Source of the DNA: Weimeria sp002480925 | Lineage (GTDB): Bacteria > Bacillota > Clostridia > Lachnospirales > Lachnospiraceae | Direction of reading: 5' to 3' | Length of the DNA: 64,000 nt | NCBI RefSeq assembly: GCF_052064335.1 | Contig: NZ_JBQHVU010000001.1 | Location: forward strand, 62,001 to 126,000 | Shown here: positions 1-7,569 of the stretch, piece after piece | Layout of the letters: each line of letters begins with the position of its first letter | Numbering within the stretch: the stretch's first letter is position 1 | Program-made: the position numbers and the translations under genes | Notes under the pieces: model-generated | The model's database searches: none | Seen by the model: the letters and a program-made list of their open reading frames with translations, nothing else | What the model was told of the DNA's origin: nothing

Positions 1-384
1 GAGATTGGGGCACTTGCAATGGCCTTTTCGTCAGTAACAGTATGTCTTAATGCATTAAGGCTCAATCTGTTTTCTGTATACAATACAAGGGTTGACAGGG
101 CTTTAGGCAGGAGAAGGAATCTTTCTGTGACAGAGTCTTCTGATAACAATGATAATGAAAGTGAGGCAAATGAAATGACAAGGACCATGACGATTGAAGG
201 AATGATGTGCGGACACTGCGAGATGACAGTAAAAAATGCTCTTCTTGCAGTAGACGGAGTAAGTGAAGCAGAGGTAAGCCATGAGAAGGGAGAAGCAGTA
301 GTAAGGCTTGATCCTTCGGTTTCTCCTGATGCCTTAAAGAAGGCCGTCGAGGATCATGATTATAAGGTTGTAAAGATTTCGTAA
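1..384 (+). CDS. copA: Copper-translocating P-type ATPase, C-terminal part with HMA domain (5' end outside window)
   Basis: The reading frame is open from base 1, so the gene starts outside the window. The first residues (EIGALAMAFSSVTV, then NALRL) match the last transmembrane helix of CopA-type P1B ATPases. A Ser/Asp/Asn-rich linker follows, then a complete heavy-metal-associated domain of about 65 residues with GMMCGHC (codons at 199-219), the GMxCxxC copper-binding motif. Most CopA proteins carry this domain at the N-terminus, so a C-terminal copy is a variant arrangement; whether an N-terminal copy also exists cannot be seen. The expected role is ATP-driven export of Cu(I) across the membrane. 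No terminator was found before the next gene. Confidence 0.85.
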   Translation, partial: EIGALAMAFSSVTVCLNALRLNLFSVYNTRVDRALGRRRNLSVTESSDNNDNESEANEMTRTMTIEGMMCGHCEMTVKNALLAVDGVSEAEVSHEKGEAVVRLDPSVSPDALKKAVEDHDYKVVKIS

Positions 385-394
385 ATAAAAGGTA

Positions 395-423
395 TTAAAG
401 ATTTATACAACTTATGGTAAAAT
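395..423 (+). promoter_or_regulatory. Weak sigma-A-type promoter candidate before thiE
   Basis: TTAAAG at 395-400 and TAAAAT at 418-423 are separated by 17 bases, in the 74-base gap after the copper ATPase. The -10 matches 5 of 6 consensus bases and the -35 only 3 of 6. No TPP riboswitch core was recognised here, although thiE follows. Confidence 0.3.
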
Positions 424-458
424 AATCTTCAGTGAATATAGCTGGAGGTTATTTTTTT

Positions 459-1127
459 ATGGGAAAGGACCTGGCAGAAAGCCTGCTTTTATATGCGGTA
501 ACAGACAGAAGGTGGCTTGGTGAAAACGAGACTCTTTCTGATGCGGTCAGAGCGGCCATATCCGGCGGAGCGACAATGATACAGCTTCGGGAAAAGGATA
601 TGACAGAGGATGAATTCATAGAGGAAGCAAGAGCTGTTCGCAGAGTATGTACTGTTCCTCTGCTTATAAATGATAATATAAGGGTCTGTAAGGAAAGCGG
701 TGCAGACGGAGTCCATCTTGGCAGAGAAGATATGCCAGTAGAGAAGGCAAGAGAGATACTTGGGAGCGGATATATAATAGGCGCTACTGCCCATAACCTT
801 TCTGAGGCCATCTGCTCAGAGGAGGCAGGTGCAGACTACCTGGGAGTTGGGGCGGCCTTCGGCTCATCGACTAAGATGGATGCCAGGAGGATTATATCGC
901 TTTCTGAATATAAAAGGATCACAGAGGAGGTCAATATACCTGTTGTAGCGATTGGAGGCATTACGTCAGCTAATGTAGAAGGGCTTAGTGGACTCGGGCT
1001 GGCAGGAGTCGCCTCAGTATCAGCCGTTTTTGCAAATAAGGATATTGCTCTTTCTACAAGGAAGTTTAGGAAAAGGGTAGAGGATGCGATTACAGGATCA
1101 GAAAGGAAGCAGACGGGAGAAATATAA
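459..1127 (+). CDS. thiE: Thiamine-phosphate synthase ThiE
   Basis: A 222-residue TIM-barrel protein that joins 4-amino-5-hydroxymethyl-2-methylpyrimidine diphosphate to the thiazole phosphate to give thiamine phosphate. Family motifs run in order: YAVTDRRWL, GATMIQLREKD, LLINDN, DGVHLGREDMP, DYLGVGAAFGSSTK, and VVAIGGIT near the C-terminus, where phosphate is bound. The ATG at 459 is chosen because GGAGG lies at 444-448 with ideal spacing; an in-frame GTG at 432 sits upstream of that site and is unlikely. The stop overlaps the next start (TAATG). No other thi genes are in the window, so the rest of the pathway must be elsewhere or the cell salvages precursors. Confidence 0.93.
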   Translation: MGKDLAESLLLYAVTDRRWLGENETLSDAVRAAISGGATMIQLREKDMTEDEFIEEARAVRRVCTVPLLINDNIRVCKESGADGVHLGREDMPVEKAREILGSGYIIGATAHNLSEAICSEEAGADYLGVGAAFGSSTKMDARRIISLSEYKRITEEVNIPVVAIGGITSANVEGLSGLGLAGVASVSAVFANKDIALSTRKFRKRVEDAITGSERKQTGEI

Positions 1128-1456
1128 TGATACTTCTTCTTTCAGGAAAATACCAGCTGGAAAGTGAGTTCGGAAGAAGACATTTCCCAGGTCTTAGTCT
1201 GTCTGAGAGGAATGCAGATCAGTATGACTTTGACGAGGAGGCAGATATTGATAAGGAGGCCGGACGGATAGCAGAGGAGATGCTTACATCCGGCTATGAC
1301 ATATTATTCTGTCATATAAGCGGCTGCGGGGTTGTGCCGGTAGACAGAAGAGAGAGATACCACTCTGAGCTTACGGGACGCATTTCATGCATTCTGGCAA
1401 AGAAAGCAGACGAGGTCTGGCTTGTCAGAGCCGGTATCGGAGAGAGGATAAAATGA
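1127..1456 (+). CDS. CobU-like protein (adenosylcobinamide kinase/guanylyltransferase family) without P-loop
   Basis: A 109-residue protein whose second half resembles the C-terminal part of CobU: SGCGVVPVDRRER aligns with the family's (N)E-x-G-x-GxVPVD segment, and the end (ADEVWLVRAGIGERIK) with its last strand. CobU itself is about 180 residues and begins with a GxxxxGKS P-loop; here the start reads LLLSGKYQLESEFG, so only SGK remains and the nucleotide-binding loop is degenerate. Kinase activity is therefore doubtful. It may be a vestigial or repurposed protein. It overlaps thiE by one base and the next gene by four, which suggests co-translation. cobT lies 56 kb away at 57578. Confidence 0.6.
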   Translation: MILLLSGKYQLESEFGRRHFPGLSLSERNADQYDFDEEADIDKEAGRIAEEMLTSGYDILFCHISGCGVVPVDRRERYHSELTGRISCILAKKADEVWLVRAGIGERIK

Positions 1457-3183
1457 CGCAGGGGAAAAGCAAAAAAAGGATCAGCAAAATATGTATATGG
1501 GCAATATTGTTTGCTATTGCTTTTTTTACTGTATTTACAGTGATGAGGTATCTATCAGACAGTCACGGGGGATTTGCCGTATACAGCTTAAAGGATAACT
1601 GGGATATCGATTTCTGTGGAAAAAGATTTGCCGGCATTTCCAGAACAGATAAGAGGCTGTATGATATCCGGGTAAAACGTAATAATATAGTCTCAATGAC
1701 AAGGAAGATAGATGTAGGAAATGACAGTAGGAGACTTACCCTGAGACTATACAGCAGGATGGCTTTTGTAAGAGTAAGTATTATCGACTACATGGGTCGG
1801 GAGAGGATCATATATTACTATGGGTATAGCCGAAATGGAAGAAAGTCTGACTTTTTCCCGGGAAGCGGTTATCATTTCATCCAGCTGCCGCAGAGATCCC
1901 GTGGCAAAACGATAAAGATAATGGAGATGGCCTCCTGTGATAATGCCTTCAAGGGTACACCTGAAATTCTCATAACAGAAACCAGCCATGCTATGGAGCT
2001 TTTCGCCCAGCAGAGGAGCCTTGGAACCTTTATCACAGTCTTTATGATCATTTCAGGACTGTCTGTTGTGCCGCTCTCACTGTTCATGTCAGCAGGTGAC
2101 AGAAAGTTTTTTACGCTGACTATGATCGGTATCTATTCAGTCATATGCGGGATCTGGTGCCTGTGCCTTACCAAGACGATAGAGCTTTTCTATCTTGACC
2201 TGAGGTTAGACAGCCTGATAGAGTATACTACCCTTTATCTGATGATTATCCCTCTTATGTTTGTGACACGGAGGTTTCTTTCTGATGCAGGCAAGGCTGT
2301 AAAGGCAATAATAGATGGCTTTGTGATCATTGATATTGCATTCGCCTTTCTTGCTATTATCCTGAGCAATACATGGAATATAAGGATAGACACGCCGGTC
2401 TTGTTCTTTCATATGCTTCTTGTCCTGGAGTCAGTCTGCATATCTCTTATAGTTGTGATCAGAATAAGGAAGGCTGCTATTCCAGAGAGGATTTTTGATA
2501 CAGGTATTATAACTGCAGCAATAGTGATCATAATCTATATACTGTATTATAATTTCTGCAATACAAATGATGCGCCATCATTCTTTGAGCTTATAATTGC
2601 ACCGGCGGTCCTCTTGTTTATGATCATTACTATGCTTGCAGGCTATATCGCCGATGTCTTCATAAGGAAGCTCGATAAGGATCAGAAGAAGAGGCTTATC
2701 ACGCTTGCCTATTCAGACGAAATGACAGGACTTTCCAACAGGGCCGTAGGCGAGAAAAGGCTTAAGGAGCTTGATGGGACAGGAGGGGACTATCTGCTTG
2801 TAAATCTGGATCTGAATTACCTTAAGAGGGTAAATGATACATTTGGACATGAGGCAGGAGACCGCTATATAAAGGAATTTTCTTCTATCCTACAGGATGT
2901 ATTCTTTGATGCAGATGCAGTATGCAGGATGGGAGGAGATGAATTCCTTGTTATCTATTCAGATCCCCTCCTGCGGGAGGATGTACTCAGGCAGAGGCTT
3001 TCCTGGATGGAGGAGCTTGAGAAGCAAAGATCAGAGGGGCTTAATGGTATTACCATAGATTCTGCATATGGATATGCATATTCAGATGAGACCAAGGGCA
3101 GGTCAAGCCAGGAGACATTCCTCTTATCGGATGACAGAATGTATCAGATGAAAAGGTGGTCCAAAAAAGGGAGGTGTGAATGA
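1453..3183 (+). CDS. Membrane-bound diguanylate cyclase (GGDEF), first of a tandem pair
   Basis: About 576 residues. An N-terminal membrane helix (about 10-32) is followed by an extracytoplasmic region of about 150 residues that looks like a 7TMR-DISM-type sensor domain. About seven hydrophobic segments (roughly 200-410) come next, then a GGDEF domain. The catalytic motif MGGDEF is intact (G494-F498), with DLNYLKRVND and FGHEAGD upstream, so synthesis of cyclic di-GMP from two GTP is expected. The inhibitory I-site RxxD is replaced by FDAD. The ATG at 1453 overlaps the previous stop; an upstream in-frame ATG at 1387 lies inside the CobU-like gene and is rejected. It is a paralogue of the next gene. 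The ligand is unknown. Confidence 0.85.
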   Translation: MTQGKSKKRISKICIWAILFAIAFFTVFTVMRYLSDSHGGFAVYSLKDNWDIDFCGKRFAGISRTDKRLYDIRVKRNNIVSMTRKIDVGNDSRRLTLRLYSRMAFVRVSIIDYMGRERIIYYYGYSRNGRKSDFFPGSGYHFIQLPQRSRGKTIKIMEMASCDNAFKGTPEILITETSHAMELFAQQRSLGTFITVFMIISGLSVVPLSLFMSAGDRKFFTLTMIGIYSVICGIWCLCLTKTIELFYLDLRLDSLIEYTTLYLMIIPLMFVTRRFLSDAGKAVKAIIDGFVIIDIAFAFLAIILSNTWNIRIDTPVLFFHMLLVLESVCISLIVVIRIRKAAIPERIFDTGIITAAIVIIIYILYYNFCNTNDAPSFFELIIAPAVLLFMIITMLAGYIADVFIRKLDKDQKKRLITLAYSDEMTGLSNRAVGEKRLKELDGTGGDYLLVNLDLNYLKRVNDTFGHEAGDRYIKEFSSILQDVFFDADAVCRMGGDEFLVIYSDPLLREDVLRQRLSWMEELEKQRSEGLNGITIDSAYGYAYSDETKGRSSQETFLLSDDRMYQMKRWSKKGRCE

Positions 3184-4850
3184 TGAAGGAAGGGAAAAGA
3201 GAGCATACGGTTCTTGTTCTTACGGTGACCGTATTATTTAATATGCTTATTATAATGCTTTCCGGCATTTCAGCTCTGGGAAGGACTGAGCTTGACAAAG
3301 GCTGGAGGGTGATCTTTCATCAGAGAACTTTTAATGATGTAGACCTTAACAGCTTCAGGCTGCCTTACAAGGTAAGCAGAGGAGACAGGGTAATACTGGA
3401 AAGAGAAATACCTGTGGATATAGGCTCTGACAAGGCGCTTGCATTCAGGACAAGCCTGTCAAATGTCACTGTATATATAAACAGAAGAGTATCCTATATG
3501 TATATGAATAACATAGCGGCCGGGGAAAAGACGCCTGGAAGCGGTATGAATGCGGTCGTCCTGCCCGATAATGCCAGAGGAGGCGAATGTCAGGTAATTA
3601 TAACAGCAGGGAACGACCATGCCTTCAACAGGCTGCCTGCCTTTTATATAGTAGATGCCTGGAATGGATCAGCGATCCAGCTTAATCTTTCACCGGCTGT
3701 AAGCCTTATAGGTTTTTTCCTGACATCACTTGGAGTGATAGTTTTGTGTCTGTCCTTTGTGATGATATTCTTTGGGATAGCAGCTCCGGAAAGAGTATTT
3801 GTAACGGGACTTATGGCATTTCTTATAGGTATTTGGTCCCTGTATTCAAGCAACGTCTTTGAGCTCTTTTCATCGGATTTTACTATGAATACCAGGATAG
3901 GGATATTATGCCTCTATGCATCTGTCATTCCATTTGATTCTCTTATAGTAATGGTAAGGGGAGCAAGGAGAAGAAAAAGATGGCTGTTAGCTGTTGGCAT
4001 TATGGCTCCGATCGTATTCATTATAGTGGCGGCAGTCCTTGACATCAGAGGAAAGATTTTTGTATCAGGCCTTTACTGGTTAAATATGCTTGTAAGCGCT
4101 ATAAGCATTATTATAACTATATCCTCTACAGGGAAGAAATATGAAAGAAAAAACAACAGAGTATTTTCTCTGGGTATAGATGTTATGACCGCCGGGATCA
4201 TAATAGATATAATAAGGTATCTGATAGTAAACAGCATAAGGATCAGGCTTTTTGGTCTTGAAAGATCGTTGATTCCTTTTTTTGCATTAGCCTATGTAAT
4301 TATCATCCTTTATTCCTATATGGTAGATATAGGAGAGCTGTATCTTGAGCAGTCAGGCGATGCCATCCTGAAGGAGCTTGCATATACGGATCCTCTGACA
4401 GGCCTTTTAAACAGGGCTTCCTACAATCTGTTAGTAAAAAATCTTACCGGGGGAAAAAGAGTATATACTATGATAAGCCTTGATGTAAACGGGCTTAAGA
4501 TAGTAAATGATATAATGGGTCATGAGGCGGGAGATATGCTTATAAAGGACAGCGCTTCTGTCTTATCAGCGATCTTTAAGGAGACAGATAAGGTTATTAG
4601 GATGGGTGGCGACGAGTTCCTTGTCATATCAGAAAAAAAGAGCAGGGGCAGACTTGCTAGCAAGCTAAGAAGGATGGAGAAGCTTCTTACAATCCGCAGC
4701 AGAAAAAGACCATACGATATAAGCATAAGCTACGGGATCGCATCATCTGACGAGGATCTTACTTCTAGTGCTGACAACGTTTACAGACTGGCCGACCAGA
4801 GAATGTACGAAATGAAGAAGCAGATGAAGAAGGAAAGAGGATCACTATGA
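3183..4850 (+). CDS. Membrane-bound diguanylate cyclase (GGDEF), second of a tandem pair
   Basis: About 555 residues with the same plan as its upstream neighbour: N-terminal anchor, an outside domain with a beta-rich segment (LSNVTVYINRRVSYMYM) like the jelly-roll DISMED2 sensors, a multi-helix membrane region, then GGDEF. MGGDEF (from about residue 475), DVNGLKIVND and MGHEAGD are intact. The I-site position reads KETD instead of RxxD, so product inhibition is probably lost here too. GGAGGT at 3169-3175 favours the ATG at 3183; the ATG at 3180 is an alternative. Tandem duplication followed by divergence is the likely origin, and the two could form a heterodimer. The output effectors are not in the window. 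Confidence 0.85.
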   Translation: MKEGKREHTVLVLTVTVLFNMLIIMLSGISALGRTELDKGWRVIFHQRTFNDVDLNSFRLPYKVSRGDRVILEREIPVDIGSDKALAFRTSLSNVTVYINRRVSYMYMNNIAAGEKTPGSGMNAVVLPDNARGGECQVIITAGNDHAFNRLPAFYIVDAWNGSAIQLNLSPAVSLIGFFLTSLGVIVLCLSFVMIFFGIAAPERVFVTGLMAFLIGIWSLYSSNVFELFSSDFTMNTRIGILCLYASVIPFDSLIVMVRGARRRKRWLLAVGIMAPIVFIIVAAVLDIRGKIFVSGLYWLNMLVSAISIIITISSTGKKYERKNNRVFSLGIDVMTAGIIIDIIRYLIVNSIRIRLFGLERSLIPFFALAYVIIILYSYMVDIGELYLEQSGDAILKELAYTDPLTGLLNRASYNLLVKNLTGGKRVYTMISLDVNGLKIVNDIMGHEAGDMLIKDSASVLSAIFKETDKVIRMGGDEFLVISEKKSRGRLASKLRRMEKLLTIRSRKRPYDISISYGIASSDEDLTSSADNVYRLADQRMYEMKKQMKKERGSL

Positions 4851-5419
4851 CTAGTGAGCTTATAAGGAAAAGGAACAGAACCAAACGCGATCAGATAGGG
4901 GCCTGTGAGCGAAAAGAAAAGTCAGAGCTAATAGCAGAAAGGATCCTTGCAGGAGATATTTCATCCTGTAACGATATACTATGCTACTATCCGCTTGGAA
5001 GCGAGCCGGATCTGCTAGGCGCCTGCCGGGTTTTCCTTGAAGAAGGGAAAAGGCTTTATTTTCCGGTGACAGAAAAGGATGGCATACATTTCTACTGTGT
5101 AGGCGACCTTAAGGGATTTAAAAGGGGCGTTTTCAATGTAATGGAGCCTGCAGACAGGAGATACGAATACAGAGGGGGCAAGGCTCTTTCGCTTACGCCA
5201 GGACTTGCCTTTGATCGTGACATGAACAGGATAGGCTATGGAGGGGGATATTATGACAGATTCTTTTCTCTCCATCCTGATATAATAAGAGCCGGTATCT
5301 GCTTTGATGAGCTGCTTGAAAGAAATATCCCTCATGAAAGGTGGGATATGAGGATGGATCTCATAATAACTGACAGGGAGCTTATTACAAGATCTGGTGT
5401 TAAGAAAGAGGTTTTGTGA
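4847..5419 (+). CDS. 5-formyltetrahydrofolate cyclo-ligase
   Basis: A 190-residue cytoplasmic enzyme that uses ATP to convert 5-formyl-THF to 5,10-methenyl-THF, returning a stored folate to one-carbon metabolism. The family signature is clear: TPGLAFDRDMNRIGYG at 117-132, running into GGYYDRFF at 133-140, where the Gly-rich loop binds ATP. The basic N-terminal helix (LIRKRNRTKRDQI) is also typical. It overlaps the upstream cyclase by four bases (ATGA). Length is normal for the family (180-200). Confidence 0.92.
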   Translation: MTSELIRKRNRTKRDQIGACERKEKSELIAERILAGDISSCNDILCYYPLGSEPDLLGACRVFLEEGKRLYFPVTEKDGIHFYCVGDLKGFKRGVFNVMEPADRRYEYRGGKALSLTPGLAFDRDMNRIGYGGGYYDRFFSLHPDIIRAGICFDELLERNIPHERWDMRMDLIITDRELITRSGVKKEVL

Positions 5420-5425
5420 TATAAT
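5417..5425 (+). promoter_or_regulatory. Extended -10 promoter candidate before HAD gene
   Basis: TGATATAAT at 5417-5425 is a perfect extended -10 (TGN plus TATAAT), overlapping the end of the cyclo-ligase gene. No convincing -35 lies 17 bases upstream. The next start codon is at 5464, which leaves a normal leader. Confidence 0.4.
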
Positions 5426-5463
5426 CTTGATATTGTTTTTTGAAAATGCAGAAAGGTGCAGTA

Positions 5464-6267
5464 ATGAAGCAGTACAGGAATTATATTTTTGATCTCTATG
5501 GGACGCTTATTGATATTGAGACCGACGAGGAAGACAGTCTTTTATGGGAGAAGCTTTCGGGACTCTATTCGGTATATGGAGCCGATTATAGTAGGGACCA
5601 GCTAAAAAAGCGTTACGAGGAGCTTGTCAGGGAGGAAGAGGAGGCTCTCGGCAGACGTATGGGCTTCGCATATCCTGAGATCAGGCTTGAAAGGGTATTT
5701 GCAAGGCTCTATCTTGAGGCGCCGTCGACCCACAGGTCAAGAGTTGCGTATTTTTACAGAAATGCAGCTGAGTTAGCAGAAAGCAGCTTTATCTTTGGAA
5801 TAGCAAATGCCTTCCGTGTAATATCGAGAAAGAGGTTTCAAGCCTATCCCGGCACGATCAGGACACTTTCTGCCCTCAGGGAAAGAGGCTGCCATATCTA
5901 TCTGCTCTCAAACGCCCAGAGGATATTTACATTGCCTGAGATAGAGCAGACCGGTATAAAGGACTACTTTGACGATATATTCATTTCGTCTGACAGACAG
6001 GTAAGGAAGCCGGATACAGCCTTTATTAAGGGGCTTTTAGAAAAGCATGGCTTAAAGAAGGAGGAATCGGTAATGGTCGGAAACGACTATGATTCTGATA
6101 TAGGAATTGCGGCCTCCTGCGGACTTGATTCAATATTTTTAAACACCTTTAAGCTTTCAGCAGAGGAAAGAGAAAAAAGACTCTCTGAGATGAGGGATAG
6201 AACAGGGGCAGAAGCTTATGAGCCGGTCCTTACTGTTGTCTCGGGTGATGTTTCAGAAATCCTCTGA
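5464..6267 (+). CDS. HAD-superfamily hydrolase (YjjG-like)
   Basis: A 267-residue haloacid-dehalogenase phosphatase. Motif I reads FDLYGTLID (nucleophile Asp near residue 10), motif II LLSNAQ, motif III the Lys of RKPD, and motif IV GNDYDSDIG. The helical cap inserted after motif I places it in subfamily I. Related enzymes act on nucleoside monophosphates or small sugar phosphates, but the substrate cannot be read from the sequence. The ATG at 5464 is preceded by GAAAGG with a 7-base spacer; the TTG 24 bases upstream is less likely. Confidence 0.85.
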   Translation: MKQYRNYIFDLYGTLIDIETDEEDSLLWEKLSGLYSVYGADYSRDQLKKRYEELVREEEEALGRRMGFAYPEIRLERVFARLYLEAPSTHRSRVAYFYRNAAELAESSFIFGIANAFRVISRKRFQAYPGTIRTLSALRERGCHIYLLSNAQRIFTLPEIEQTGIKDYFDDIFISSDRQVRKPDTAFIKGLLEKHGLKKEESVMVGNDYDSDIGIAASCGLDSIFLNTFKLSAEEREKRLSEMRDRTGAEAYEPVLTVVSGDVSEIL

Positions 6268-6327
6268 TTTGAAATAGAAGGCTTATTATGGTAAAGTATC
6301 CTTTGTTGACAGCTTTAGGAGAAAACA

Positions 6328-7569
6328 ATGACAGTAGAAGAAATTTGCCGAAGGGCATATGAGAACAAATATCTGACAGCAAGGCTTACTACAGACCAGA
6401 AGAACAGCCTTATCTGCTCTGCTGCTTGTGATCTGGTAAAGAGGACAGACTCTATCCTGTCTGCTAATCAGGAGGATATGAAGCGGGGACGTGAGAATGG
6501 AATGGCCCCTGGACTTCTCGACAGGCTTTGTCTCTCAGAGCAGAGGATAGAGCAGATAGCGGATGGTATGAGACAGGTCGCTTCCCTTCCGGACCCGGTA
6601 GGAGAGGTCACTAAGATGTGGAAGAGGCCTAATGGTCTTGTCATAGGTCAAAAAAAGGTTCCAATCGGGGTCATAGGCGTGATCTATGAGGCAAGGCCTA
6701 ATGTGACTGCTGATGTATTCTCACTCTGCTTCAAGACAGGAAATACGGTTATCCTTCGTGGGGGATCGGCTGCGGCCTCGACAAATCTGGCAATAGTTGA
6801 TTCCCTTCACAGCTCGCTTGAGGCAGCAGGCCTTCCTGCTGATTCAGTCCTTTATATAGAGGATCTATCGCATGAGGCTGTAGGGGCCTTTATGAAGATG
6901 GATAGGTATGTGGACCTGCTGATACCTAGAGGCGGAGCAGGTCTTATTAGAAATGTCGTCGAAAATTCTACAATACCTGTCATAGAAACCGGCACAGGAA
7001 ACTGTCATATTTATGTGGATCAGTATGCCGATATAGATATGGCTCTTAGGATCACAGACAATGCAAAGACACAGAGGATAGGAGTCTGCAATGCGGCTGA
7101 ATCCCTTGTGGTGCATGAAAAGATAGCCCCTGAGTTTTTGCCGAGGCTTTCGGAGCTCTTCAAGGGAAGAGTATCACTTTTTGCCGACCAGAATGCGAGA
7201 AATTATCTTGTTGATTCCTATGAGGCCACAGATCAGGACTTCGGAAGGGAATACTTAGACTACAAGATGTCGGTAAAGACTGTAAAGGATATAGATCAGG
7301 CCATAAGCCATATCAATCATTACAATACAGGACATTCTGAGTCTATAATAACAGACAGCTATGAAAACGCACAGAAATTCCTTGACGAGGTAGATGCAGC
7401 CTGCGTCTATGTCAACGCCTCGACAAGGTTTACAGATGGAAATGAATTCGGCTTTGGAGCCGAGATAGGGATAAGCACCCAGAAGCTTCATGCCAGAGGC
7501 CCTATGGGACTTGATGCCCTTTTATCTTCTAAGTATATAATTTATGGAAATGGACAGATCAGAGAATAA
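6328..7569 (+). CDS. proA: Glutamate-5-semialdehyde dehydrogenase ProA
   Basis: A 413-residue NADPH-dependent enzyme that reduces gamma-glutamyl phosphate to glutamate-5-semialdehyde, the second step of proline synthesis. Landmarks are IGVIYEARPNVT, ILRGGSAA, PVIETGTGNCHIYVD (catalytic Cys), INHYNTGHSESI, and FGFGAEIGIST. The usual partner proB (glutamate 5-kinase) is not next to it or anywhere in the window. GGAG sits just before the ATG. A weak promoter (TTGAAA at 6269, TAAAGT at 6292) may serve it. Its 3' end overlaps miaB by 26 bases. Confidence 0.96.
   Translation: MTVEEICRRAYENKYLTARLTTDQKNSLICSAACDLVKRTDSILSANQEDMKRGRENGMAPGLLDRLCLSEQRIEQIADGMRQVASLPDPVGEVTKMWKRPNGLVIGQKKVPIGVIGVIYEARPNVTADVFSLCFKTGNTVILRGGSAAASTNLAIVDSLHSSLEAAGLPADSVLYIEDLSHEAVGAFMKMDRYVDLLIPRGGAGLIRNVVENSTIPVIETGTGNCHIYVDQYADIDMALRITDNAKTQRIGVCNAAESLVVHEKIAPEFLPRLSELFKGRVSLFADQNARNYLVDSYEATDQDFGREYLDYKMSVKTVKDIDQAISHINHYNTGHSESIITDSYENAQKFLDEVDAACVYVNASTRFTDGNEFGFGAEIGISTQKLHARGPMGLDALLSSKYIIYGNGQIRE

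Noticed and set aside
385..458. TPP riboswitch before thiE
   Set aside because: The 74-base gap is too short and lacks the conserved CUGAGA core.
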